From an uncultured Prevotellaceae bacterium (lineage in GTDB: Bacteria; Bacteroidota; Bacteroidia; Bacteroidales; Bacteroidaceae), in contig CAMYZO010000011.1 of the NCBI GenBank assembly GCA_947303855.1, positions 1-50,336 on the forward strand: a stretch of 50,336 bases of DNA. Reading direction: 5' to 3'. Below, one piece after another: positions 41,651 to 49,013 of this stretch. The position numbers and the translations under genes were made by a program. The notes under the pieces were generated by a model. The model ran no database searches. It saw only the letters and a list, made by a program, of their open reading frames with translations, and was not told where the DNA came from. How positions within the stretch are numbered: the stretch's first letter is position 1; the number at the start of each line of letters is the position of its first letter.

Positions 41651-41706
41651 CTGTTCGACCTATAATCCACCGCCATCAAGACTAACTATTTATAATCCAA
41701 ACAGAT

Positions 41707-42828
41707 ATGAGACGATTACTACTCTGCGCTCTCTGCGCTATCGGCTGCCTCGCTGCCACCTCACAGACCAACTTCCGGGCCATCACCTACAAGCAGGCCC
41801 TCGAAGCCTCAAAGGCTGAGGGGAAACCCGTGTTCATCGACTTCTACACCTCGTGGTGCGGCCCCTGCAAGATGATGGCACGCGATGTGTTCCCCCAGCA
41901 GAAGGTGGGCGAATACTTCAACCAGAACTTCGTCTGCATCAAGCTCAACGCTGAGAAAGAGGGGAAGGAGCAGGCTGCCAAGTTCAAGGTGACGGCCTAT
42001 CCTACGTTCAAGGTCATCAGTGCCGACGAGCAGGAAATCTTTACACTGGTCGGGGGAAATACCGATGCCGACGCTTTTATTTCCGACGTCAAGACCGGTG
42101 TCAATCCCGAACTGAGCGCCGACCGTGCTGCTGAGCGCTATGCCGGCGGCGACCGCTCAGCAGAGCTCGTGGCCGCCTACGCTGCTCAGCTTATGAAGGA
42201 GGCACAGGCAAACCGCCGCAGCATCGACCAGGCCAAGGTTGACCGAGCACAGCAGGTGGTTGACGACTACTTTGCCAGTCTGACAGCCACACAGCGCCTC
42301 GATGCCGACAACAACTTCATCTATGGCTACAACTACTGCAACAACCCCAAGGACGCAAAAGCCCGCTTCCTGATTGACAACCTCGGGCAGATGACCGCTG
42401 AGCGACGCACCGACGCAGAGCAGACGCTGCGCACACTTTTCCTCTACCGCACGGGAACATTGTTGCAGGGACTGGCAGAGTTCGACCAGACCGACGTAGA
42501 CATCCTGAAACAGGACATCCCGGCACTGGGCTATAACAAGGGTGAGGAAAAAGCCTACGACGCAACCTTCCGCATTCTCGCCGCTCAAGCCCAGACAGAC
42601 CGCAGCAAGTATCTGTCGCAGCTGGAAAAAGACTTCCGCCTGCTGAACAGCTCGCAGAAGGCCAGCGTCGTCGGCAACTTTGCACAGGCGCTCGGACAGA
42701 CCGACGACGCCACCGTGCAGCGCGCCGACAAGTGGCTGCGCTCATGCCTGCCCGACCTCGACGCTGCCAGCATCTACTATGCCGCAGGCTCCCTCATGCA
42801 ATTCGAGAAACAACTCAACAAGCAGTAA
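41707..42828 (+). CDS. Exported thioredoxin-like protein
   Basis: 373 residues. Signal peptide ending CLAATSQ, then a thioredoxin domain (~22-130): KPVFIDFYTSWCGPCKMMAR with the redox pair Cys51/Cys54, and VTAYPTFKVISADEQEIFTLVGG with the cis-Pro. The C-terminal ~240 residues are helical, rich in Ala, Gln and Lys, and not a thioredoxin fold. In the periplasm it could reduce or isomerise disulfides. It follows the SusCD lipoproteins after 56 nt and may belong to the same transcript. Part of the signal peptide (LCALCAIGC) is encoded by a 9-mer DNA repeat, as in ompH2. Confidence 0.9.
   Translation: MRRLLLCALCAIGCLAATSQTNFRAITYKQALEASKAEGKPVFIDFYTSWCGPCKMMARDVFPQQKVGEYFNQNFVCIKLNAEKEGKEQAAKFKVTAYPTFKVISADEQEIFTLVGGNTDADAFISDVKTGVNPELSADRAAERYAGGDRSAELVAAYAAQLMKEAQANRRSIDQAKVDRAQQVVDDYFASLTATQRLDADNNFIYGYNYCNNPKDAKARFLIDNLGQMTAERRTDAEQTLRTLFLYRTGTLLQGLAEFDQTDVDILKQDIPALGYNKGEEKAYDATFRILAAQAQTDRSKYLSQLEKDFRLLNSSQKASVVGNFAQALGQTDDATVQRADKWLRSCLPDLDAASIYYAAGSLMQFEKQLNKQ
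41722..41748 (+). repeat. In-frame 9-mer repeat encoding signal-peptide core
   Basis: CTCTGCGCT occurs twice in tandem (41722-41730, 41731-41739), followed by a degenerate unit ATCGGCTGC. The same unit type (ATCTGCGCT, ATCTGCGCC, ATCTGCGGT) occurs in the signal peptide of ompH2 at 1667-1693, in the same reading frame. Confidence 0.75.
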
Positions 42829-42847
42829 TAAACAAAACTAAACGATT

Positions 42848-44080
42848 ATGAAAAAACTTCTACTTACTATCTGCACCGTCCTCAGCGCAATCGGTGCACA
42901 GGCGCAGACCGTAGATTGGGCTGGCACCTACACCGTGGTGGCCAAAGAGCCGTTCTTCTACACAGAAACAGCCGAGTCGTATGGCGTGACACTGACCGAC
43001 ACCTTTGAGGTGACCATTGCCAGGCAGGACGACAAATACGTCGTCACCAGCATGATGGGCCACGACCTGACAAAGTCGCAAGACGGCGTCATTGAGATTG
43101 ACCTCGATGCCAACAAGGAGACCGTCTGCTACATTCCCACTAAGCGCCATCTGCTCACCAGCGAGTACTATGAGCGCACGGAAACCCTCGACGAGGGCTT
43201 AGAAACCCAGCGCGACACGCTCATCACCGGCTACAAAGGCATAGCACTCTGCGGAGACAACATGGGCAACGATCCCATCAAGGTGACAAGACAGAGCGAC
43301 GGACAAATCAAGATGAGCACTTTCGTACTGGGCTACAAGACCGCCCAAGGGAGCACCGTACCCATGGGATGGTTCGACAAGAACGTGCCCCTGAACGGCG
43401 GCGACCCTGAGGAGGCTGTGGTGCCCTATGCATGGGCAGGCACCTATCTGGTTGAGACATCGGGCGTGTTCCCCATGGTGGAAGGCGTAGACTGCCCCAC
43501 TGCGTTCCTAATGACCATTGAAGAGGATATGTGGAATCCCGGCTCCTTCGTCGTCACCGAGTTCTGGGGACACGACGACCTGGCCGTCACCAACTTCTTT
43601 ACAGGCGGACTGCCGCTGGCGCTCAGCGAAGAGGATGGCGACGTCAGCTATCTGCCAGTGGCACCGGGACAGAACCTGCTGGCCATGAGCAACGACATGA
43701 CCTACTACTATGCGCTCACCGACGGATTCGGGCTGGGCACTGAGAACATTACCATGACCCACAATGCTGATGACAGCTTCGCTATCGATATGTTCAGCAT
43801 CAACACCTACAGCTACGACCCCGAATACTTGCCTGAGACCATTGCCATGTATTTCGGCGCTACCGCCAAGAAGGGCGACCGCGAGGCCTTGCTCGCAGAG
43901 CTGGCAGAAAAGACGGAGGCTGACGGCGTGAAGACCGTAGACGCTGACGGCGAACCCCTCTCGCGTGAATACTACAGTGCCAACGGCGTCCGCACCGCGT
44001 CGCCACGCAAGGGTGTCAGCATCGTCCGCACCAGGCTGTCGGACGGACGGACCGTCAACCGTAAAATTGTAGTAAGATAA
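42848..44080 (+). CDS. Secreted protein with an internally duplicated domain, function unknown
   Basis: 410 residues. Signal peptide MKKLLLTICTVLSAIGAQAQ. Two homologous halves: the first starts VDWAGTYTVVAKEPFFYTE and contains YVVTSMMGHDL; the second starts YAWAGTYLVETSGVFPMVEG and contains FVVTEFWGHDDL. Both then carry a VCYIP/VSYLPV strand. The C-terminal ~40 residues (EYYSANGVRTASPRKGVSIV and on to VNRKIVVR) resemble the conserved C-terminal tails of many secreted Prevotella proteins. It starts 19 nt after the thioredoxin gene. I do not recognise the family; a ligand-binding beta fold is a guess. Confidence 0.8.
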   Translation: MKKLLLTICTVLSAIGAQAQTVDWAGTYTVVAKEPFFYTETAESYGVTLTDTFEVTIARQDDKYVVTSMMGHDLTKSQDGVIEIDLDANKETVCYIPTKRHLLTSEYYERTETLDEGLETQRDTLITGYKGIALCGDNMGNDPIKVTRQSDGQIKMSTFVLGYKTAQGSTVPMGWFDKNVPLNGGDPEEAVVPYAWAGTYLVETSGVFPMVEGVDCPTAFLMTIEEDMWNPGSFVVTEFWGHDDLAVTNFFTGGLPLALSEEDGDVSYLPVAPGQNLLAMSNDMTYYYALTDGFGLGTENITMTHNADDSFAIDMFSINTYSYDPEYLPETIAMYFGATAKKGDREALLAELAEKTEADGVKTVDADGEPLSREYYSANGVRTASPRKGVSIVRTRLSDGRTVNRKIVVR

Positions 44081-44096
44081 TTCAAAGACCCAGCGC

Positions 44097-44159
44097 ACAG
44101 ATAATTCTCCCGGTCTTACAGATAATTCTCCCGGCCTTACAGGAAATTTTCCAGGCTTT
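44097..44159. repeat. Three 21-bp tandem repeats upstream of blaI-type gene
   Basis: Units at 44097-44117, 44118-44138 and 44139-44159. The first two are identical except for one base (ACAGATAATTCTCCCGG then T/CCTT); the third is diverged and contains the palindrome GGAAATTTTCC. They end 5 nt before the -7 box of the regulator gene, where an autoregulatory operator would lie. Confidence 0.8.
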
Positions 44160-44163
44160 AGAA

Positions 44164-44171
44164 TATCTTTG
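44164..44171 (+). promoter_or_regulatory. -7 element of the BlaI-M56 operon
   Basis: TATCTTTG followed by C, 32 nt before the ATG at 44204. The expected -33 position falls inside the third 21-bp repeat and has no TTG. Confidence 0.65.
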
Positions 44172-44203
44172 CACCGTCGAACTAAAAAAACCGTCGAAAA
44201 GAT

Positions 44204-44563
44204 ATGCAGAAATTGACAGCCAAGGAAGAAGAGGTATTGGAGCTGATGTGGCAGCTGGGTGAGTGTGCACCGAAGGATCTTGTGGCGCAGTACCCGGAGC
44301 CGCAGCCCCACGTGAACACCATCGCCACGATGGTGCAGTCGCTGGAGCGTAAGGGCTATGTGAGCCATCGTCAGCAGGGGCGCGGGTTCATCTATTTCAC
44401 GATTGTGAAGCAGGAGGACTACGGGCGCACGAAACTGGGAGGATTTGTTGATCGCTACTTCAAGCACTCGTACATGGAACTGGTGTCGTCGCTGGTGGCT
44501 GAAGAAAAAGTGAGCGAGCAGGAATTACTGGACTTTCTTCATGAACTGAAAAAGCAATCATAG
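44204..44563 (+). CDS. BlaI/MecI/CopY-family transcriptional repressor
   Basis: 119 residues. Winged helix: KLTAKEEEVLELMWQLGECA, PHVNTIATMVQSLERKGYVS and RQQGRGFIYF, then a C-terminal dimerisation helix YFKHSYMELVSSLVAEEKVS. In the bla/mec systems such repressors are cleaved after the membrane sensor-protease detects a signal. The M56 gene begins 1 nt after its stop, so the pair is a classical repressor plus sensor-protease unit. The target is probably its own promoter and the downstream genes. No beta-lactamase is encoded nearby. Confidence 0.94.
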   Translation: MQKLTAKEEEVLELMWQLGECAPKDLVAQYPEPQPHVNTIATMVQSLERKGYVSHRQQGRGFIYFTIVKQEDYGRTKLGGFVDRYFKHSYMELVSSLVAEEKVSEQELLDFLHELKKQS

Positions 44564-44564
44564 T

Positions 44565-45665
44565 ATGGCAGCGTTTATTATATATATAATAAGGTGGGCA
44601 GTCTGCCTGACGCTGCTATACTCGCTCTTCGGACTGTTTCTGAAGCGTGAGACGCTGCACGGCATGAATCGCATCGTGTTGCTTGCTATTCTCGTTGCGA
44701 GTATGGTGCTGCCGCTATGCCAAATAGAAACAGGGAGAAAGAATATCGTGACACAGGGGCGCGAGATGATTGAGAGAAGCCTCATCAACCAGACTATGAC
44801 CCATCCCCAGCCCCTCCCTGTGATGGAGGGGAGCGATTACCTCCAGGACACAAAACCCGCGGAAGGAGTAACCACTCCCCCCTCCACTCGAAGAGGGGTT
44901 GGGGGTGAGGCTCTTATTCTTATCTATCTTGCAGGTCTCATTATCTGTTGGCTGCGCTATTTCTGGCAGATGGCCGCATTGTTGCTGATGATTCACAGGA
45001 GCAACATAATAAAGGTAGACGGTGTACCAAACCACGTTCACATTGTTACCAATCCCGACGTGAAGACCCCATGCAGTTGGATGCGATGGGTCTTCCTTAA
45101 TCCTACAGATGCAGAACTAATCAGTCCCCTCTCCACTCGGGATGGCGACGGGGTGGCGACCAACGGTCGGGAAGGAGGGGTCGGGGGTGAGGCTCTTCTT
45201 AAGCACGAACTGGCACACATCCGCCTGGGGCACTCCTGGGACATGCTGCTCTGCGAACTGACCTGCCGCATGCTGTGGTTCGTACCCTTTGCCTGGATGC
45301 TGCGCCAGGATTTGCGCGACGTACACGAATACCAAGCCGACCGCCGCGTGCTACAGGGCGGCATACGAGATGAAGAATATCAGCTGTTATTGATAAAGAA
45401 AGCGACCTCTACGGGACTGCAGCCTGTGGTAAACGCATTCAATCAAAGTCCAATTAAACGAAGATTCAAAATGATGTACCGCAAACCATCCCGGCGATGG
45501 GTGGCGCTGAAAGCCGCCTATCTCCTGCCGCTGAGTGCGCTGGCTGTCGTGGCCTTCGCCCGCCCGCAGACGCTCAGCGAGATTGAAGAGAAAGTAGAAA
45601 CGGAAGTAGCCAAGGCTGTAGCCCGCCAACTCGACCGTTCGCAACTACGACAAGAAAGAGGTTGA
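44565..45665 (+). CDS. BlaR1/MecR1-like M56 membrane metallopeptidase, carrying in-frame repeat insertions and probably frameshifted at its end
   Basis: 366 residues. Membrane helices at ~4-25, 36-52, 116-142 and ~317-331; zinc-protease motif HELAH (His214, Glu215, His218) and the downstream HEYQAD with Glu255. Two insertions are encoded by related DNA repeats: residues ~79-116 (ending STRRGVGGEAL) and ~186-211 (LSTRDGDGVATNGREGGVGG then EAL), the second only two residues before HELAH. The M56 frame stops at 45665, while coding-like sequence continues in another frame from about 45622, suggesting a frameshift. It would sense envelope stress and inactivate the BlaI-type repressor. Activity with these insertions is uncertain. 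Confidence 0.85.
   Translation: MAAFIIYIIRWAVCLTLLYSLFGLFLKRETLHGMNRIVLLAILVASMVLPLCQIETGRKNIVTQGREMIERSLINQTMTHPQPLPVMEGSDYLQDTKPAEGVTTPPSTRRGVGGEALILIYLAGLIICWLRYFWQMAALLLMIHRSNIIKVDGVPNHVHIVTNPDVKTPCSWMRWVFLNPTDAELISPLSTRDGDGVATNGREGGVGGEALLKHELAHIRLGHSWDMLLCELTCRMLWFVPFAWMLRQDLRDVHEYQADRRVLQGGIRDEEYQLLLIKKATSTGLQPVVNAFNQSPIKRRFKMMYRKPSRRWVALKAAYLLPLSALAVVAFARPQTLSEIEEKVETEVAKAVARQLDRSQLRQERG
44799..44915. repeat. Palindromic repeat copy 1 inside the M56 gene
   Basis: Contains CCCCTCCCTG...GGAGGGGAG and CCCCTCCACTCG followed by GAGGGGTTGGGGG; its last 23 nt (44893-44915, core GGGGGTGAGGCTCTT) match 45175-45197 at 22 of 23 positions. It is translated in frame as a low-complexity loop. Confidence 0.75.
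45122..45197. repeat. Palindromic repeat copy 2 inside the M56 gene
   Basis: Begins CAGTCCCCTCTCCACTCGGG and ends with the same GGGGGTGAGGCTCTT core as copy 1. It is translated in frame immediately upstream of the HELAH catalytic motif. Confidence 0.75.
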
Positions 45666-45672
45666 CCCGCTG

Positions 45673-46122
45673 ATGCTCTCCACAGACAGTGTGCTCACCA
45701 AACGGAGCTTCAGGCACATTTATACTTATACACCTGCTGCCATTGAACGGAACAAAAAGGATACGCGCGTTTATATGTACGTAGGATTTAGAGGGGAAGC
45801 ACCAGTGGATACTTGGCGACAGCAGAACATTAACCACTACTCCGACTATGCCATTGTCGATGAACTGACGGGCGACAAGTATGTCTGTCGTGCAACCGAC
45901 TACGACTATTTCAAATACGTAAAAGATGAGACTATCACATACGTAAAAGACAGACAGAGCCGTAAAGACACCATCAAAATCTATCAGACATGCCTTGTCT
46001 TCCCTCCGTTAGGCAAGAACGTAAAGCAAGCGTACTTCGGCCCTATTGAAGACGAAGGACGATATTCCAACACCTTCGACCTGACCAAAATTCCCCGCAA
46101 GGGCCGTGTTATTACAAATTGA
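45673..46122 (+). CDS. Orphan domain ORF after M56, likely a frameshifted C-terminus
   Basis: 149 residues from ATG 45673. No signal peptide. The frame looks coding back to about 45622, past the end of the M56 frame, so it is either the C-terminal part of the M56 protein after a frameshift or a separate gene with a poor start. Content: SDYAIVDELTGDKYVCRATD and KIYQTCLVFPPLGKNVKQAY, which parallel AAIIDADTGDRYVIVSHEHF and RLISRYPALPPSVKRIQIYS in the next gene; the two are diverged paralogues. Function unknown. Confidence 0.6.
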   Translation: MLSTDSVLTKRSFRHIYTYTPAAIERNKKDTRVYMYVGFRGEAPVDTWRQQNINHYSDYAIVDELTGDKYVCRATDYDYFKYVKDETITYVKDRQSRKDTIKIYQTCLVFPPLGKNVKQAYFGPIEDEGRYSNTFDLTKIPRKGRVITN

Positions 46123-46141
46123 AAAATGAGAATTGAGAATT

Positions 46142-46801
46142 ATGATAACAAAGCAATATATCATACTTATGGCAGCCACAGCTATAATGGCCAGCTGCCA
46201 TACGGTGAAGAAGGCACTTCCCAGTGCCTATGACGAAGCACCCGAAAACAAGCAACCCATGCTGGAGCGTCCCGCCTGGCCCAACTACGACCTGCACGAC
46301 GACCGCTCGTTTGCCGCCTTCTCGCATGTGCAGACAGCTCCCCGAGGCGAGGGCATCTATGTGCAGAACGAAGACGGCAGCATCGGAGGACACGGCCGCA
46401 CCGTCATCTACCGCTGCAAGGATGCCACCTACCTGTGCTACGACTGGGATGTGCCCAACGGTCAGGACTGGTGGTTCTTCCGCGAAAACTCCGGCGCGGC
46501 CATCATCGATGCCGACACCGGCGACCGCTATGTCATCGTGAGCCATGAGCACTTTCCTCTCGACCAGTGCTTCTGGATATACGGACACAAGAACGAGACC
46601 ATACGCCTCATCAGCCGTTACCCGGCGTTGCCGCCGTCAGTGAAGCGCATACAGATATACTCGCCCAGCAGCGAGTCGCGCCGATGGATGAGCGGCGAAG
46701 GCTCGCTGAGCAAGGTCTATAACCTCGACGACCTGCGCCCTCCTCATGCTAAGATACAGGAAAAAGCAAAGCTGAAGAAGCAGGGGCGCATCATCCGCTG
46801 A
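46142..46801 (+). CDS. Lipoprotein of unknown function, paralogous to the preceding ORF
   Basis: 219 residues from ATG 46142. Lipoprotein signal ending AIMASC (Cys17). The body contains TVIYRCKDATYLCYDWDVPN, DWWFFRENSGAAIIDADTGD and RLISRYPALPPSVKRIQIYS, the last two paralleling segments in the ORF just upstream. A TTG at 46133 is in frame, but the ATG is preferred. The 20 nt before the ATG are an ATTGAGAA-type short repeat. It lies in the BlaI-M56 operon and may report on or modulate the sensor; this is inference from position. Confidence 0.78.
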   Translation: MITKQYIILMAATAIMASCHTVKKALPSAYDEAPENKQPMLERPAWPNYDLHDDRSFAAFSHVQTAPRGEGIYVQNEDGSIGGHGRTVIYRCKDATYLCYDWDVPNGQDWWFFRENSGAAIIDADTGDRYVIVSHEHFPLDQCFWIYGHKNETIRLISRYPALPPSVKRIQIYSPSSESRRWMSGEGSLSKVYNLDDLRPPHAKIQEKAKLKKQGRIIR

Positions 46802-46855
46802 CAAACACAAGACATTAGTTATTAATAGCAGTTATTTCTATACGACCCGGGATTT

Positions 46856-46883
46856 CTGGAGGTCGCTGGGAAGCTCCCTCCAG
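46856..46883. terminator. Hairpin between convergent genes
   Basis: CTGGAGG (46856-46862) pairs with CCTCCAG (46877-46883), 14-nt loop, with TTTGAAA beyond. It lies between the plus-strand lipoprotein gene and the minus-strand C1 peptidase gene and could end either transcript. The T run is weak. Confidence 0.45.
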
Positions 46884-46920
46884 TTTGAAAAACAATCTGT
46901 ATAACAGGGAAACAGGTATG

Positions 46921-47685
46921 TCAGCGCTCATAATAGGCCTCTCTGGTCATCTCCACGGCCAGGGTCTCCTTGCGGAACTGGTCGAGCGAGAGGTATTCCA
47001 GCCCCTGGTGGGGACGGTCGTCGCCCCAGGAGTTTTTCATGACAAGATACTTGCGGCCCTGGTCATCGTGGGCCAGTCCGACGATGGACATGGCATGGCG
47101 GCGGCTCTCCCAGCAGATGCCGTGGTGGCGGCGCACGGCATGGACGGTGCGCCGCAACAGCGTATCTATAGGTACATTGAGGAACCGCTGGCGGAGCCAG
47201 TTGTCAGGCTCAGGCAGTTCCACCTCCTGACCGTAAGGCGCATCGGGGGTGCTGGTAAGCAGGACATACTCGTCGGGAGCACAGACGCTGTGGGCAAACT
47301 CCTGAGGCGTGTACTGCGCTCCCAGCATGAAGACCATGCGGGGAGCCGGCGTGTCGGCGGTGCGCATGGCATCGTAGCCCACGATGCCGTGCTTCTGGAT
47401 AAGGGCGATGAGGGTGGCGCCCATGCCACGCTTCGACGGCGGTGCCGTCGGTTCCTGCTCCAAGACTTTCTCAATGAAGGCCGGTGACAGGTTGACGGAG
47501 TCGCCCCACCTGAGGTGCTCGGTCTCGATGGCGGCGAGCATGGCGTAGACCCAGCAGAGCTGCGTGCTGCCCTGGTTCTTGACGGGAGTCATGGCGTTAA
47601 GCACCTCATGAGTGTAATGCTTGGGCGGGTGCTGAGCGCAACTGGCGACGATGAGGCCGGCAAGGATGAGAAGTAACTGTTTCAC
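46921..47685 (-). CDS. Papain-like (C1 family) cysteine peptidase lipoprotein
   Basis: 254 residues. Lipoprotein signal ending LIVASC (Cys16). Papain-type catalytic set: oxyanion Gln38 and Cys44 in TPVKNQGSTQLCWVYAMLAA, His197 in RRHAMSIVGLAHDDQG and Asn218 in LVMKNSWGDD. The length and the WESRRHAMSIVGLAHD/NSWGDD context resemble bleomycin-hydrolase (C1B) type enzymes more than classical cathepsins. It would act in the periplasm or on the cell surface on peptides. The first codon is GTG at 47685, only 4 nt after the -7 box, so the mRNA appears leaderless. No other gene is in its transcript. Confidence 0.88.
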   Translation of the reverse strand: MKQLLLILAGLIVASCAQHPPKHYTHEVLNAMTPVKNQGSTQLCWVYAMLAAIETEHLRWGDSVNLSPAFIEKVLEQEPTAPPSKRGMGATLIALIQKHGIVGYDAMRTADTPAPRMVFMLGAQYTPQEFAHSVCAPDEYVLLTSTPDAPYGQEVELPEPDNWLRQRFLNVPIDTLLRRTVHAVRRHHGICWESRRHAMSIVGLAHDDQGRKYLVMKNSWGDDRPHQGLEYLSLDQFRKETLAVEMTREAYYER

Positions 47686-47689
47686 GGTG

Positions 47690-47697
47690 CAAAATTA
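47690..47697 (-). promoter_or_regulatory. -7 element of the C1 peptidase gene
   Basis: Minus strand TAATTTTG (47697-47690), then CACC and the GTG start codon. No good -33 TTG. Confidence 0.6.
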
Positions 47698-47722
47698 TAA
47701 AATAATTCATAATTCATCGCAC

Positions 47723-47765
47723 ATAATTCATAATAATTTCTTAATTTTGCAGCGTGAACACGAAT
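47723..47765 (+). promoter_or_regulatory. Promoter region of the U32 gene, copy of the cysS promoter sequence
   Basis: TAATTTTG (47742-47749) followed by CAGC and the GTG start. The 43-nt segment matches 27697-27739 at all but about eight positions. Upstream ATTCATA repeats fill the space to the divergent promoter. Confidence 0.62.
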
Positions 47766-49013
47766 ATTGCTGATTTTGAAATCATGGCTCCGGTGGGGTC
47801 GCGCGAGTCACTGGCTGCTGCCATCCAGGCAGGGGCGGGCTCCGTCTACTTCGGCGTGGAGCAGCTGAACATGCGGTCGCACTCGGCCAACCACTTCACC
47901 ATTGACGACCTGCGCGACATTGCTGAGCAGTGCCGCGAGCACGGCATCAAGAGCTACTTGACGGTGAACACCATCATCTACGGCGAGGATCTGCCCCTGA
48001 TGCGGCAGATTATCGACGCAGCACGCGAGGCGGGCATCACGGCCGTCATTGCGTCGGACATTGCCGTGATGCAATACTGCCGGCAGCCGCTGCCCAAGCC
48101 CATGGAGGTGCACCTGTCGACACAGTTGAACATATCGAACATTGAGGCACTGCGCTTCTACGCACAGTTTGCCGACGTGGTGGTGCTGGCCCGCGAACTG
48201 CGCATGGAGCAGGTGGCCGACATCTACCGCCAGGTATGTGAGGAGCATATCTGCGGACCCTCCGGCCAGCCCATCCGGATTGAGATGTTCTGCCACGGTG
48301 CGCTGTGCATGGCCGTCAGCGGCAAGTGCTACATGAGTCTGGACGCGGCCAACAGGAGCGCCAACCGCGGGGAGTGCATACAGGTGTGCCGCCGGTCGTA
48401 CACAGCCACCGACAATGAGACGGGCTACCAGCTGGAGATTGACAACAAGTATATCATGTCGCCCAAGGATCTGAAGACCATCCGCTTTATTGACCGCATG
48501 ATGAAGGCGGGTGTCAGGGTATTCAAGATTGAGGGGCGCGCCCGCGGACCGGAATATGTGTACACGGTGGTGAAGTGCTACAAGGAGGCCATGCAGGCCG
48601 TGATTGACGGCACGTTCACCGAGGAGCGCAAGGACGCGTGGGACGCCCGGCTGGCCACGGTGTTCAACCGCGGCTTCTGGGACGGCTACTACCAGGGACA
48701 GACGATGGGCGAGTGGAACAAGAACTACGGTTCGAACGCCACGGAGCGCAAAGTGTATATAGGCAAGTGTACCAAGTACTACTCGAAACTGGGTGTGGCC
48801 GAGTTCAGCGTTGAGGCAACAACCTTCAAACTGGGCGACCGGCTGCTTATCACCGGGCCGACGACGGGCGTGATGTATGTCACCCCGCAGGAGATACACG
48901 ACGACGACGGCCCCGTGGAAACGGCCTTGCAGGGCACGCGCATATCGGTTGCCGTGACGGGCAAGGTAAGAACGAACGACAAACTATTTAAACTGGTGAA
49001 AGATGACTGCTGA
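47754..49013 (+). CDS. Peptidase U32 family protein (RlhA/TrhP-type)
   Basis: 419 residues. FEIMAPVGSRESLAAAIQAG and SVYFGVEQLNMRS match the U32 start (a TIM-barrel-like fold); the conserved cysteine region FCHGALCMAVSGKCYMSLDA, then NRGECIQVCRRSY, carries candidate iron-sulfur ligands. Members hydroxylate rRNA or tRNA bases (RlhA, TrhP) or act with collagenase-type enzymes; RNA modification is more likely given the cysteines. The GTG at 47754 is chosen because IADFEIMAP must be included; the next ATG (47784) would remove the first strand. It overlaps the next gene by 11 nt. Confidence 0.88.
   Translation: MNTNIADFEIMAPVGSRESLAAAIQAGAGSVYFGVEQLNMRSHSANHFTIDDLRDIAEQCREHGIKSYLTVNTIIYGEDLPLMRQIIDAAREAGITAVIASDIAVMQYCRQPLPKPMEVHLSTQLNISNIEALRFYAQFADVVVLARELRMEQVADIYRQVCEEHICGPSGQPIRIEMFCHGALCMAVSGKCYMSLDAANRSANRGECIQVCRRSYTATDNETGYQLEIDNKYIMSPKDLKTIRFIDRMMKAGVRVFKIEGRARGPEYVYTVVKCYKEAMQAVIDGTFTEERKDAWDARLATVFNRGFWDGYYQGQTMGEWNKNYGSNATERKVYIGKCTKYYSKLGVAEFSVEATTFKLGDRLLITGPTTGVMYVTPQEIHDDDGPVETALQGTRISVAVTGKVRTNDKLFKLVKDDC

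Noticed and set aside
47808..48899. 363-codon minus-strand open frame opposite the U32 gene
   Set aside because: His/Leu-rich antisense shadow; the plus-strand frame carries the conserved cysteine motif of the family.
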